Both the position numbers and the translations under genes were made by a program. Of a DNA stretch of 52,613 nucleotides, positions 16,546 through 24,060 are shown piece after piece (the stretch's first letter is position 1; each line of letters opens with the position of its first letter). This DNA is from a bacterium HR37 (GTDB lineage Bacteria > Desulfobacterota_D > UBA1144 > Nemesobacterales > CSP1-2), in assembly GCA_002898375.1 (NCBI GenBank), contig BEIN01000017.1, positions 1 to 52,613 on the forward strand, given 5' to 3'. The notes below the pieces were generated by a model. The model was not told the origin of the DNA and searched no databases. It saw only the letters and a list, made by a program, of their open reading frames with translations.

Positions 16546-16578
16546 CGGTTTCAATCTCCCTTTGGGAGATTGAAACCG
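16546..16578. repeat. Perfect 15-bp inverted repeat with TTT loop, CRISPR-handle-like
   Basis: CGGTTTCAATCTCCC (16546-16560), TTT, then GGGAGATTGAAACCG (16564-16578), with no mismatch. It lies between the MSMEG_0572-like gene and the radical SAM gene, just before the latter's ribosome site. No U-run follows, so it is not a classical terminator. The outer ATTGAAAC matches the common 8-nt crRNA 5' handle of type I and III CRISPR repeats, but there is only one copy. It could stabilise or process the mRNA between the two genes. Confidence 0.85.
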
Positions 16579-16631
16579 ACTACCCTAGCAACTTATTAGA
16601 CTTGTCTTCAAACAACCACAGTAAAAACTAT

Positions 16632-17123
16632 TTAAACCGTCCAGGTGCTAAATATCATTGCTCCAGCCCTGTGATGCTCTATCACTATATCTAGAATATC
16701 GGTTGGATGAATGGGTCTAACACCTTCTATAAAGTCCTCTTCTCTTAACCCCAGAAGTGCAGCAGCAGAAAACCTACAGGCATAGACCTTTATTCCTTCC
16801 TTTAACATCCTCTCCACGAGGTTTGGATAAAGCTGAATACCGGCTCCATAACCATCTTCTCCAACATTTGGCCACCCTCTATAAACCGGTATACCCGAAG
16901 CAGGTCCATAGAAAACCACACTTACATCGTATCCTTTCCTCTTACATCTTATAGCCGTAAGCATGTTTATACCCGCTACAGAGCCCTCATAAGGAACGGT
17001 ATGTACCAAGAACAGAGCCTTCTCTCCCGGATTTGCTTTATGGTCTGGAAATACCTTCTCCTCATAATTGACCAGGGCCTTTCCCTTTTCAGGTCTTTCT
17101 CCTTTTACTCTTTCTACAGCCAT
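16632..17123 (-). CDS. MSMEG_0572/Sll0783 family nitrogen-starvation protein (DsrE-like)
   Basis: This 163-residue protein opens with a charged segment and EEKVFPDHKANPGEKALFLVHTVPYEGSVAGINMLTA. That is followed by RKGYDVSVVFYGPA, KVYACRFSAAALLG, IHPTDILDIVIEHHR and a terminal FSTWTV. This pattern is the one I know for MSMEG_0572/Sll0783, the first gene of the cyanobacterial Nit1 operon induced by nitrogen starvation. The fold is DsrE-like, with one cysteine (YACRF). The biochemical role is unknown. The ATG has a full AGGAGGTAAT Shine-Dalgarno, implying strong translation. The amidohydrolase lies 24 bases upstream. Confidence 0.88.
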   Translation of the reverse strand: MAVERVKGERPEKGKALVNYEEKVFPDHKANPGEKALFLVHTVPYEGSVAGINMLTAIRCKRKGYDVSVVFYGPASGIPVYRGWPNVGEDGYGAGIQLYPNLVERMLKEGIKVYACRFSAAALLGLREEDFIEGVRPIHPTDILDIVIEHHRAGAMIFSTWTV

Positions 17124-17147
17124 TTCTATTACCTCCTTTTTTTTGTT

Positions 17148-17993
17148 TTATCTAGAATAAAGCTTTTGGGCATTTTCCCAGAATATCTTGTTTTTTAACT
17201 CCTCTGAAATCTTTGCTCCCTCTATCTTCCAGTACTCTGAAGGGAAGTCTCCCCAAGGGGTATCAGAGGCAAAAACCACATTATCGGTACCTATACCGGT
17301 ACGCTCAATCTCGTAAAGCAACCAGCGGGAGCCAAATCCAATTGACCACGTCGTATCGGTGTAAATCTGGTATCCATCCTGTATAAGCTCAAGAAACCTG
17401 GGGACAAGCCTTATATGACCACTTACCCCACCTCCCATATGCACAAGATGAATCTTTATCCTCTTTCCGTACTCTTTAACAAACTCAAGCGCATTTCCTA
17501 TATCAGAACCGCCTCCAGGGCTTGTGTGTAAGTGGAGAACGAGGTTGTTTTCTTCAGCAGCCTTTACAATGCTATCCCATATACCCCTTACCGTATCATC
17601 CCATTCACTTGGATTGTAAGTCCCTCCAAGAAGAGAGGTAGCCTTTAGTGCAACTATTCCCTTTTCCTTTACGTGCTTAAGAGCCTCTTCAGTCCGCTCC
17701 TTATCCTTTGCCAGACCAGAAACCCATATGGCCCCAACAAGTCGATCAGCCTTGTGAACACTATCAAGCACAACGGGATTTAGAGAGAAAGGCTGAGAAG
17801 AGTCAGGAACACCGTAGTTGGATATCACCATTGCCCTGTCTATACCATAGTAGTCCATATGCTTTATGTACTCCTTGGCAGATGGGTACTCTATTACAGT
17901 TGGTTTCACAGGTTCCTTTAGGTCATAAAACTTATATGGGGGCAACTCCCCTATATGAGTATGAGCATCAAATACCTTTCTTTTTACCTTCAT
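17148..17993 (-). CDS. TIM-barrel amidohydrolase (PF04909 type)
   Basis: This 281-residue metal-dependent hydrolase has metal ligands HTH in FDAHTHIGE (residues 9-14), LHLHTSPGG, IHLVHMGGG and the catalytic Asp in FASDTPWGD. The family includes hydrolases and decarboxylases of small amides, lactones and aromatic acids. The gene occupies the place beside MSMEG_0572 where Nit1 loci have their nitrilase, so it may perform the hydrolytic step of this variant, which is an inference. The ATG is preceded by AGGAGGTGAT. A 137-base gap to the carbamate kinase contains a promoter candidate. Confidence 0.85.
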   Translation of the reverse strand: MKVKRKVFDAHTHIGELPPYKFYDLKEPVKPTVIEYPSAKEYIKHMDYYGIDRAMVISNYGVPDSSQPFSLNPVVLDSVHKADRLVGAIWVSGLAKDKERTEEALKHVKEKGIVALKATSLLGGTYNPSEWDDTVRGIWDSIVKAAEENNLVLHLHTSPGGGSDIGNALEFVKEYGKRIKIHLVHMGGGVSGHIRLVPRFLELIQDGYQIYTDTTWSIGFGSRWLLYEIERTGIGTDNVVFASDTPWGDFPSEYWKIEGAKISEELKNKIFWENAQKLYSR

Positions 17994-18027
17994 TGTCTAT
18001 CACCTCCTGTTTTTTAACCCAACTTCC

Positions 18028-18056
18028 ATCTTATTACAAAACTTGAAAAATAGCAA
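18028..18056 (-). promoter_or_regulatory. Candidate internal promoter for amidohydrolase to decarboxylase genes
   Basis: On the - strand TTGCTA, 17 bases, TAAGAT ends about 35 bases before the amidohydrolase start. It is in the largest gap (17994-18130) of the cluster. The -10 has two mismatches to TATAAT, so this is a moderate candidate only. Confidence 0.4.
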
Positions 18057-18130
18057 AGTATAAAATTTCCAGTTTTTAACAATTGCAAATAACATGCCAA
18101 GAAAAACCTTCTAACATAAACCACCCAAAT

Positions 18131-19069
18131 TTACAGAACTATCTCAGTTCCTCCCTCCCCCTTGATTGCAGACTCTATACCCTCAAGAGATGTTATAATT
18201 ACTTTTTTACCTCCAGATTCCAAGAAACTAATGGCAGCTTCAATCTTTGGACCCATACTTCCAGGAGGAAAATGACCCTCTCTATAGTACTGCTTTGCTT
18301 CTTTAAGAGTCATAAACCTTATGTTCCTCTGCTTAGGTGTGCCAAAAAATATAGCAACCTGATCCACTGGAGTAATCAAAAGAAGCATCTCTGCTTCTAT
18401 AAGGCTTGCAAGCCTCTCAGCAGCAAAGTCTTTATCAATCACCGCGGCTACCCCTCTTAGCAAACCGTTTGAGTCTCTAACTACAGGTATACCTCCGCCA
18501 CCGCATGCTATTACAACAAAGCCCCTTCTTACCATATCTGCAATCTCATACTTCTCTACTATATCAATTGGCTTTGGAGAGGGAACAACCCTTCTCCAAC
18601 CTCTTCCAGAATCTTCTTTTATCTGCCAGCCTCTCTCCCTTTTTAGTCTTTCACCCTCCTCTCTGCTAAAAAATGGTCCTATAAACTTTGTGGGATTAGA
18701 GAAAGCTGGATCATCTTCTGAAACCACAACCTGAGTTACAACAGCTACTACAGGTTTATTTATACCCATACTAAAAAGCGTATTTTTAAGAGACTGCTCT
18801 ATCATATAGCCCATCTGCCCCTGTGTCATCGCATTACAGACATCAAGAGGCATAGCCGGAAGAATACTTGCCATGCACTCCTGTTGCATAAGAAGATTTC
18901 CAACTTGAGGTCCATTACCGTGAGTGATAACTAGGTTGTATCCAAAGTCAAATAGCCTTACTATTTTTTCGCACATCCTCCGGGCCTTAACCAGCTGTTC
19001 CTGATAGCCACTCTTACCATCACTTCCCATAAGAGCGTTCCCACCAAAGGCAACAACTGCTGCCTTCAT
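18131..19069 (-). CDS. Carbamate kinase
   Basis: This 312-residue amino-acid-kinase-fold enzyme has all carbamate kinase motifs: VAFGGNALM, ITHGNGPQVGNLL, CGGGGIPVV, AVIDKDFAAERLA and PPGSMGPKIEAA. It makes ATP from carbamoyl phosphate and ADP, releasing carbamate. The gene overlaps fdrA by 4 bases and lies two genes after the DUF1116 gene, as in the E. coli allantoin-degradation region where carbamate kinase follows the transcarbamylase genes. There is no arginine deiminase or ornithine carbamoyltransferase in the window, so the supply of carbamoyl phosphate is more likely the FdrA system. Confidence 0.93.
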   Translation of the reverse strand: MKAAVVAFGGNALMGSDGKSGYQEQLVKARRMCEKIVRLFDFGYNLVITHGNGPQVGNLLMQQECMASILPAMPLDVCNAMTQGQMGYMIEQSLKNTLFSMGINKPVVAVVTQVVVSEDDPAFSNPTKFIGPFFSREEGERLKRERGWQIKEDSGRGWRRVVPSPKPIDIVEKYEIADMVRRGFVVIACGGGGIPVVRDSNGLLRGVAAVIDKDFAAERLASLIEAEMLLLITPVDQVAIFFGTPKQRNIRFMTLKEAKQYYREGHFPPGSMGPKIEAAISFLESGGKKVIITSLEGIESAIKGEGGTEIVL

Positions 19070-20628
19070 CCACCAACCCCCTTTTTTCCTCTAGTTACAA
19101 TCCATCCAGCTACCCTAGAGGCAAGTGCATTTGTGGGGAGAACAAAAACCCCTGCTTTCTTTAGCTTCTCTTCCTGCAGACTCAACCTTTGAGGGTCATC
19201 TTCGGTTCCACAGACATGTGATACAAAAGCAATCACTCTACCTTTACTCTTTGCAATTTCTTGAGCTCTTTTAATTGCTGGTACAAGCTCACCAGCAGGA
19301 TCAGGATGAGCTACATAACCGAGTACCACATCGAAAAGGATAACAGCCGTAGAAGGGTCTTTTGCTTCCTCTATCATCCTCTCTATCCTCAGGGTAAGGT
19401 CTATCATTGGATGTGGTCGACCTCTGGTAAACTCTTCTTCCCCCATGTCGATACAGGTATGCCCCTTACTCCTGTTTGGGTTCTCCAGTTTGTTTTCTTC
19501 TTCTATGGGAGCATTGGAGTAAATCCTCTTTAGCACAGGAGTAAGAACCTGCTGGGCCTCATAGCAAAGCGTTCCTCCTGAAAACAATCCTCGTAGATAC
19601 TTTTGTCTTGTATTAAGAGAGCCAATAAACTTTTCGGCTCTTCTCTTCCAAGCTCTTTCAGATACAAACGTACTTTTTGTAAAATTCCCATCAGCCAGCT
19701 TAAACGCCTCTAAGGCCGCCTCTTCCAGAGTGGAGGCAAATCTAATATTTAAATACCCATTCTGATCAAATCTTTTCCCCAGAAAACACATAACTGCTGG
19801 TTTACTAAAAGCACTGGCTATATCTAGAATCTTCTTGGCTATTTTCTCGGAAGGTGGTTTGGAAACAACAAGAATAACCCTTGTATTTGCATCCTCCTGC
19901 AACATCTTTATCGCTTCTATTGCAGTAATCCCTCCAACCTTCTCAGATAGATCCCTTCCACCCAGACCAATTGCATGGGATATACCCAAACCCCAATTGT
20001 GAATTAGGCTTGTAACCTCCTGTATACCAGTACCTGCTGCAGCAACCACACCAATGGGACCTCGTCTAACCACGTTTGCAAACCCAAGCCCCACTCCATT
20101 TATTATCGCAGTTCCACAGCCAGGTCCCATTACCAGAACACCTCTTCTTCTTGCACGTTCTTTAAGCTCAACCTCTTCCTCTATCGTCACATTATCACTG
20201 AAGAGAAAAGTGTGGAGTCCCTTTTCAATTGCCTTTACAACCTCTAACTTGGCATATTGACCAGGTATAGACACAAGCACGATATTTGCGTTAGGCATTG
20301 CTTGATAAGCAGAGTCAAAATTTCTGTACTTCACCTCAGATAGGACACCTGACCTTACAGGCATCAAAAGGGAATCTAGCTTTTCTATAGCCTCTTTTGC
20401 AGCATCTTCCGTTTCAGCTTCAACAGCTACAATTAAATCGTTTGCACTTACCGAATCCGGAACCTCTTTTAACAAACCGGATTCCCTTAGCATATTAATA
20501 TTTGCTTCCGTTGCCATTATGGCCGAAGCCTTTTTAACCCCCGGAAGTGTGCTAAGCCTTTGACTTATCTGCATAAGCTTCATTGAGTCCTGATAGAAGT
20601 TCTTTCTAATGGTACTTACTACAGCCAC
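19066..20628 (-). CDS. fdrA: FdrA-like acyl-CoA-synthetase-fold protein (transcarbamylase subunit)
   Basis: This 520-residue protein has an N-terminal ACT-like or ferredoxin-like domain (residues 1-115) and a SucD-like Rossmann region with LVMGPGCGTAIINGVGLGFAN and VAAAGTGIQEV. The ligase-type half contains RGLFSGGTLCYEA and ends near VLPTNALASRVAGWI. Despite the acyl-CoA synthetase fold, E. coli FdrA (AllF) is reported to be part of oxamate carbamoyltransferase with YlbE and YlbF. GTG start with AGGAGG. The gene is 13 bases after the DUF1116 gene and overlaps carbamate kinase, so the order DUF1116-fdrA-kinase forms a tight unit. Confidence 0.92.
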   Translation of the reverse strand: MAVVSTIRKNFYQDSMKLMQISQRLSTLPGVKKASAIMATEANINMLRESGLLKEVPDSVSANDLIVAVEAETEDAAKEAIEKLDSLLMPVRSGVLSEVKYRNFDSAYQAMPNANIVLVSIPGQYAKLEVVKAIEKGLHTFLFSDNVTIEEEVELKERARRRGVLVMGPGCGTAIINGVGLGFANVVRRGPIGVVAAAGTGIQEVTSLIHNWGLGISHAIGLGGRDLSEKVGGITAIEAIKMLQEDANTRVILVVSKPPSEKIAKKILDIASAFSKPAVMCFLGKRFDQNGYLNIRFASTLEEAALEAFKLADGNFTKSTFVSERAWKRRAEKFIGSLNTRQKYLRGLFSGGTLCYEAQQVLTPVLKRIYSNAPIEEENKLENPNRSKGHTCIDMGEEEFTRGRPHPMIDLTLRIERMIEEAKDPSTAVILFDVVLGYVAHPDPAGELVPAIKRAQEIAKSKGRVIAFVSHVCGTEDDPQRLSLQEEKLKKAGVFVLPTNALASRVAGWIVTRGKKGVGG

Positions 20629-20640
20629 ATTACCTCCTCC

Positions 20641-21942
20641 CTATATTGCTGCTAACCCGTATTTTTCTGCAAAAGCATCTATGGCCTTTACAAAACACTC
20701 ATACGGTGCCTTTACAATCCCTGCACCAATCTGTCCTACTCCCAAACTCTTATGAACAACAGCGCTGTTTATACTGGGCAGGATACCAGTCTCTACAACC
20801 TTGCGTATGTCAATGCCAGTTGGAGTACCTTCGAAATCCAAAGCAGGTATCCCGAACTTTGGATTCTTTGCAGTGGTAATTAGCCCCATATCCCTTGTTA
20901 TACGAACGGCATCTTGAAAACCTCCTCCAGCAAATGAAGCCATGGCAGGAGCAGCTGCTATAGCAAATCCACCGAGTCCCATGGTCTCTATTATTGAGCT
21001 GTCTCCTATATCGGGGGCTCCATCATCAGGGCCATAACCTGGATTGTAAAGGGCATCAAGCAGGTAAGGTGCAGGGGCAATAAACCATGTATCTCCAAGA
21101 CCACTTACCCTGATTCCAAAGTCAGTGCCGTTTCGGGACATAACGGTAACCACCGTAGAATCCTCTATGTTGTGAGCCGCATCCATAGCAAGCTTGCAGG
21201 CGGTCATGGTTACGTTGAGAAAAAAATGACTGTTTCCAGCAATAAACCTGTAAACCCCAAGTGCTATATCACGCGGTAGCTCTGTTGAGAGCAGATGCTC
21301 GGTAATGATCTTTAAAAAGATGTTTGTAGAAGCAGCATGTCTATTGTGACACTCATCCCCCATTTGAATCCCTTGAGCCAGTATACTCCATACGGGAATC
21401 CCTCCGGCTTTTGAGATCACCTTCTTCATAACGGGGGCAAATACATCCCGCATCCACTTAAGACGCTCAAGTGTTTCTTTTCCAAAAGAACCAAACCAGA
21501 GAACCCTTCCCCCCCCTTCGTTAAAAGTAGAGTATGCCGTTTTACCAAACGTTAAATCCTTTGTAACGATAACAGGCATGGAGGCAGAGATAACCCCGGT
21601 CATAGGGCCTACAGAGTCGTGGTGATGATTGGGAGAAAGGGTTATTCTATTTGAAACCAAAAGTTTTTCTGCACCCTCCTCATCATCTGCTAGCCCTTCA
21701 AATACCAATGCACCTCTAATAGCTCTTTTCATAGGGTCACACATCCTTTCCCACTCAATAGGAGGGCCGGCATGGAGAACGGTATCTGGGGTCATCCCGG
21801 GAATCACATTAAGCGCAACATCCACATCAACAACCACAGGCTCAACCGAAAGCACCTTCTCTATAGCAAGCCTGTTTGCCTCCTGAATTCTTTCCCCTAA
21901 GTACCTGGCCAATTTCTCCGTTTTTTTATTATCTGTCTCCAT
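20641..21942 (-). CDS. DUF1116 protein (YlbE/AllG-like, transcarbamylase subunit)
   Basis: This 433-residue protein has DUF1116 features: GAPPIEW-like HAGPPIEWERM, RITLSPNHHHDSVGPMTGV, QMGDECHNRHAAS, GNSHFFLNVTMTACKLAMDAA and GIGAG-like GQIGAGIVKAPYECF. The many conserved His, Asp and Asn residues suggest an active site. In E. coli its homologue YlbE (AllG) works with FdrA and YlbF in oxamate and carbamoyl-phosphate interconversion. It follows the XRE-cupin regulator by 7 bases. Confidence 0.9.
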   Translation of the reverse strand: METDNKKTEKLARYLGERIQEANRLAIEKVLSVEPVVVDVDVALNVIPGMTPDTVLHAGPPIEWERMCDPMKRAIRGALVFEGLADDEEGAEKLLVSNRITLSPNHHHDSVGPMTGVISASMPVIVTKDLTFGKTAYSTFNEGGGRVLWFGSFGKETLERLKWMRDVFAPVMKKVISKAGGIPVWSILAQGIQMGDECHNRHAASTNIFLKIITEHLLSTELPRDIALGVYRFIAGNSHFFLNVTMTACKLAMDAAHNIEDSTVVTVMSRNGTDFGIRVSGLGDTWFIAPAPYLLDALYNPGYGPDDGAPDIGDSSIIETMGLGGFAIAAAPAMASFAGGGFQDAVRITRDMGLITTAKNPKFGIPALDFEGTPTGIDIRKVVETGILPSINSAVVHKSLGVGQIGAGIVKAPYECFVKAIDAFAEKYGLAAI

Positions 21943-21949
21943 ATCCCCT

Positions 21950-22534
21950 CTACGAGGGGGAAACAGCCAGTATCCAAATCAGCTTTGCCTTCCCCTTCCC
22001 TACATTCTTCCAGCTATGCTCCAGATGTGTTTTAAAATGAAGGCTGTCTCCCGGATTTAAGATATAAGTTCTGCCATTTACCTTAAATTCCATACTGCCC
22101 TCAAGGCAGTATATGAGTTCCTCTCCCCTATGACTCATTTTCTTTCTACCACTTGAGGCTCCAACCTCCACCTCCGCATACGCTGCGGTCATGATAAAAT
22201 CACCATACTTCTTTGCTGAGATACCCTGGAGAAGAAGTCCTTTTTTAAAAGTAAAAATAGGTTTACGTTCACCTGCATGGACAAAAACCACATCCCTTTC
22301 CTCTTCCTCCTCCAGAAAGTAGCTAATTCTTTTACCAAGAGCATCTGCTATCTTCATCATGGTGGTAATTGTGGGAATTATCCCGTTTGATTCTATCTTA
22401 TGGATACCTGCAGCGGAGATACCAGACCTCCTTGCAAGATCCTGGAGTGAAAGCCCTTTTTCCTTACGAACGGCTCTAATCTTCTGACCCAGTTTCGAAA
22501 CTATCTTCTCCACCTGATTATCCTGCTTAGACAT
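21950..22534 (-). CDS. XRE-family regulator with C-terminal cupin domain
   Basis: This 194-residue protein has an XRE helix-turn-helix at residues 15-70 (IRAVRKEKGLSLQDLARRSG, then IESNGIIPTITTMMKIADAL) and a cupin sensor at residues 110-190 (RGEELIYCLEGSMEFKVNG, LNPGDSLHFKTHLEHSW). Such proteins sense a small metabolite and regulate adjacent catabolic genes. Encoded within the cluster, it is the natural candidate to bind the palindromes in the promoters at 24026-24043 and 25472-25488. It lies 4 bases after the PurM-like gene. Confidence 0.92.
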   Translation of the reverse strand: MSKQDNQVEKIVSKLGQKIRAVRKEKGLSLQDLARRSGISAAGIHKIESNGIIPTITTMMKIADALGKRISYFLEEEEERDVVFVHAGERKPIFTFKKGLLLQGISAKKYGDFIMTAAYAEVEVGASSGRKKMSHRGEELIYCLEGSMEFKVNGRTYILNPGDSLHFKTHLEHSWKNVGKGKAKLIWILAVSPS

Positions 22535-22538
22535 TTCC

Positions 22539-23522
22539 TTACCTCACATGTTGAACTCCTAACCCGGTAATGGGTTCATGTCTTATATCCCAAAAAAGCT
22601 CTTTGTTTCCCTTATCATCGATAAAAAAAACCCTTTGCTCCAAAGTTACCTTCCCGATTTGGCCACAAAACAGTCCCATCCTCTCACATTCACCTTTGAC
22701 CTTGAGGGTATTTTTAGGTCTTAAAGAAAGAACGAAGCCGAAACTCGGGAAGGTAAGAAGCCACTGCTTAAGGGTTACCTCATCGGGAACAGGAATCCTA
22801 TCTATGTATATATCAGCTCCTTTACCAGAACTCTCAAGAAGCATAAGCAACGAACCTATAATACCCCCCATACTTATATCCTTCCCCGCATCAGCAAGCC
22901 CCTCTTCAGCAATCCTTGGCAAAAGCTCAAGCTGCTCGATTAGTTCTTTAGAGCCAAGCTCACCAGAAGAATCCCAGAAATTGAAACCAGGGTAAAATCT
23001 GCCCTTGTTATTGAGTATAAGAACAAGATCATCGCCTGCTTTTGCATTAAAGCTTGAAACCAGTTTTCTTGCCCTGCCAACTATACAAACACAAAGGGAT
23101 GAGATCCCTTCCCCTTCTGTAAAGTGACCACCAATTACTGGCACACCGTACCTAAACGCATTGTCTCTTATTCCTTTAAGTACCTCACCCGCCTCACTTA
23201 AATCACTGGCAAATAGAACATCCACAATTGCTAAAGGCCTTCCTCCCATAGCGTATATATCGTTTACGTTTGTAAGAACAGAGGTACGTCCAGCAAGGTA
23301 AGGATTTGCCTTAAGAAGCGGAGGATATACACCTTCAGCGGCAACAAGCAGATACTCATCCCCATACCTGATAGCAGCAGCATCATCCCCAACCATTACC
23401 TTAGCCCCGTTAATCTCACACACCTTTGGCAATATGCTCCAAAGGTTTCTTATGTTTCTCTTCTGAAGCAAACGAGAAGAGGAACGCAGGGTTGTAATCA
23501 AATCCTGTAGTACTTCATCCAT
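22539..23522 (-). CDS. PurM/AIR-synthase-like protein, sll0787 family
   Basis: This 327-residue protein has a PurM-like ATP-binding fold: VGDDAAAIRYGDEYLLVAAEGV, RTSVLTNVNDIYAMGG, VIGGHFTEGEG, and the second domain with DAGKDISMGGIIGSL. PurM-like enzymes use ATP to activate a carbonyl or amide oxygen, as in PurM, ThiL, HypE and SelD. The sequence and the adjacent GNAT match sll0787 of the Nit1 locus. The start is about 3 bases after the GNAT stop, so they are co-translated. Confidence 0.87.
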   Translation of the reverse strand: MDEVLQDLITTLRSSSRLLQKRNIRNLWSILPKVCEINGAKVMVGDDAAAIRYGDEYLLVAAEGVYPPLLKANPYLAGRTSVLTNVNDIYAMGGRPLAIVDVLFASDLSEAGEVLKGIRDNAFRYGVPVIGGHFTEGEGISSLCVCIVGRARKLVSSFNAKAGDDLVLILNNKGRFYPGFNFWDSSGELGSKELIEQLELLPRIAEEGLADAGKDISMGGIIGSLLMLLESSGKGADIYIDRIPVPDEVTLKQWLLTFPSFGFVLSLRPKNTLKVKGECERMGLFCGQIGKVTLEQRVFFIDDKGNKELFWDIRHEPITGLGVQHVR

Positions 23523-23525
23523 GAT

Positions 23526-23984
23526 CTAGTCAGAATCTAAATTTGCTCTCATCAGTTGATGGGGGCGTCCATGATACAGTACAGGCTCCCCAACTGCCCT
23601 CCATCCTAACCTTTCAAAGAACCTAACGTTTTGTGGTTGTATGTATGCAAGGAACTCTTTACACCCCCTTGACTTTACCACCTGTACCGCAAGCTTTACC
23701 AGATTGGATCCCACCCTTCCATTACGGTAACCAGGGGCAGCACTTAAACGACCACCGAACCAGGTGTTGTTGTCCTTTCTATAACACCTTACCCCACCAA
23801 CCACATTGCCTGTAGACTCTTCAACTGCAACTATGTGCAGTGCATCTTTATCGTATTCATCAACATCGGTTTCCTTAAAAATACCCTGTTCCCTAACAAA
23901 AACCTCGTAACGAAGGCGGAAATACTCTTCCAGTTCCTTCTGGGTTTCAGCTATCTTAAAAACAATACCCCCTATCTTCTTCAT
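23526..23984 (-). CDS. GNAT acetyltransferase, MSMEG_0567/sll0786 family
   Basis: This 152-residue GNAT protein starts FKIAETQKELEEYFRLRYEVFVREQGIF, has the CoA pyrophosphate loop AAPGYRNGRVGSNLV and ends ERLGWRAVGEPVLYHGRPHQLM. The RYEVFVREQGIF opening and the YHGRPHQLM end are what I know for the MSMEG_0567/sll0786 family next to the sll0787 PurM-like gene. An acyl group would be transferred to an amine of unknown identity. It is the first gene after the promoter at 24024-24052. Confidence 0.87.
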   Translation of the reverse strand: MKKIGGIVFKIAETQKELEEYFRLRYEVFVREQGIFKETDVDEYDKDALHIVAVEESTGNVVGGVRCYRKDNNTWFGGRLSAAPGYRNGRVGSNLVKLAVQVVKSRGCKEFLAYIQPQNVRFFERLGWRAVGEPVLYHGRPHQLMRANLDSD

Positions 23985-24023
23985 CCACCCATCCAGACTT
24001 CTGTTTTGTTTACTATAGTTTAG

Positions 24024-24052
24024 ATTTTATTAACTTTAATAAATAAGGTCAA
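24024..24052 (-). promoter_or_regulatory. Promoter with palindromic operator candidate before the GNAT gene
   Basis: On the - strand TTGACC (24047-24052), 17 bases, TAAAAT (24024-24029) is a strong sigma-70 match. Transcription would start about 35 bases before the GNAT ATG. The spacer carries an 18-base palindrome, TTTATTAA-CT-TTAATAAA (24026-24043), which could be an operator. AT-richness makes short palindromes less surprising. Confidence 0.7.
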
Positions 24053-24060
24053 GTACTTTT

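Noticed and set aside
16546-16578. A CRISPR array
   Set aside because: Only one palindromic unit exists, with no second repeat, spacers or cas genes nearby.
12685-19069. Arginine deiminase pathway, because of two carbamate kinases
   Set aside because: No arginine deiminase or ornithine carbamoyltransferase is present, and one of the two kinases is degenerate.
21950-22534. Phage-type repressor
   Set aside because: The C-terminal cupin domain and operon position indicate a metabolic regulator; no phage genes are present.
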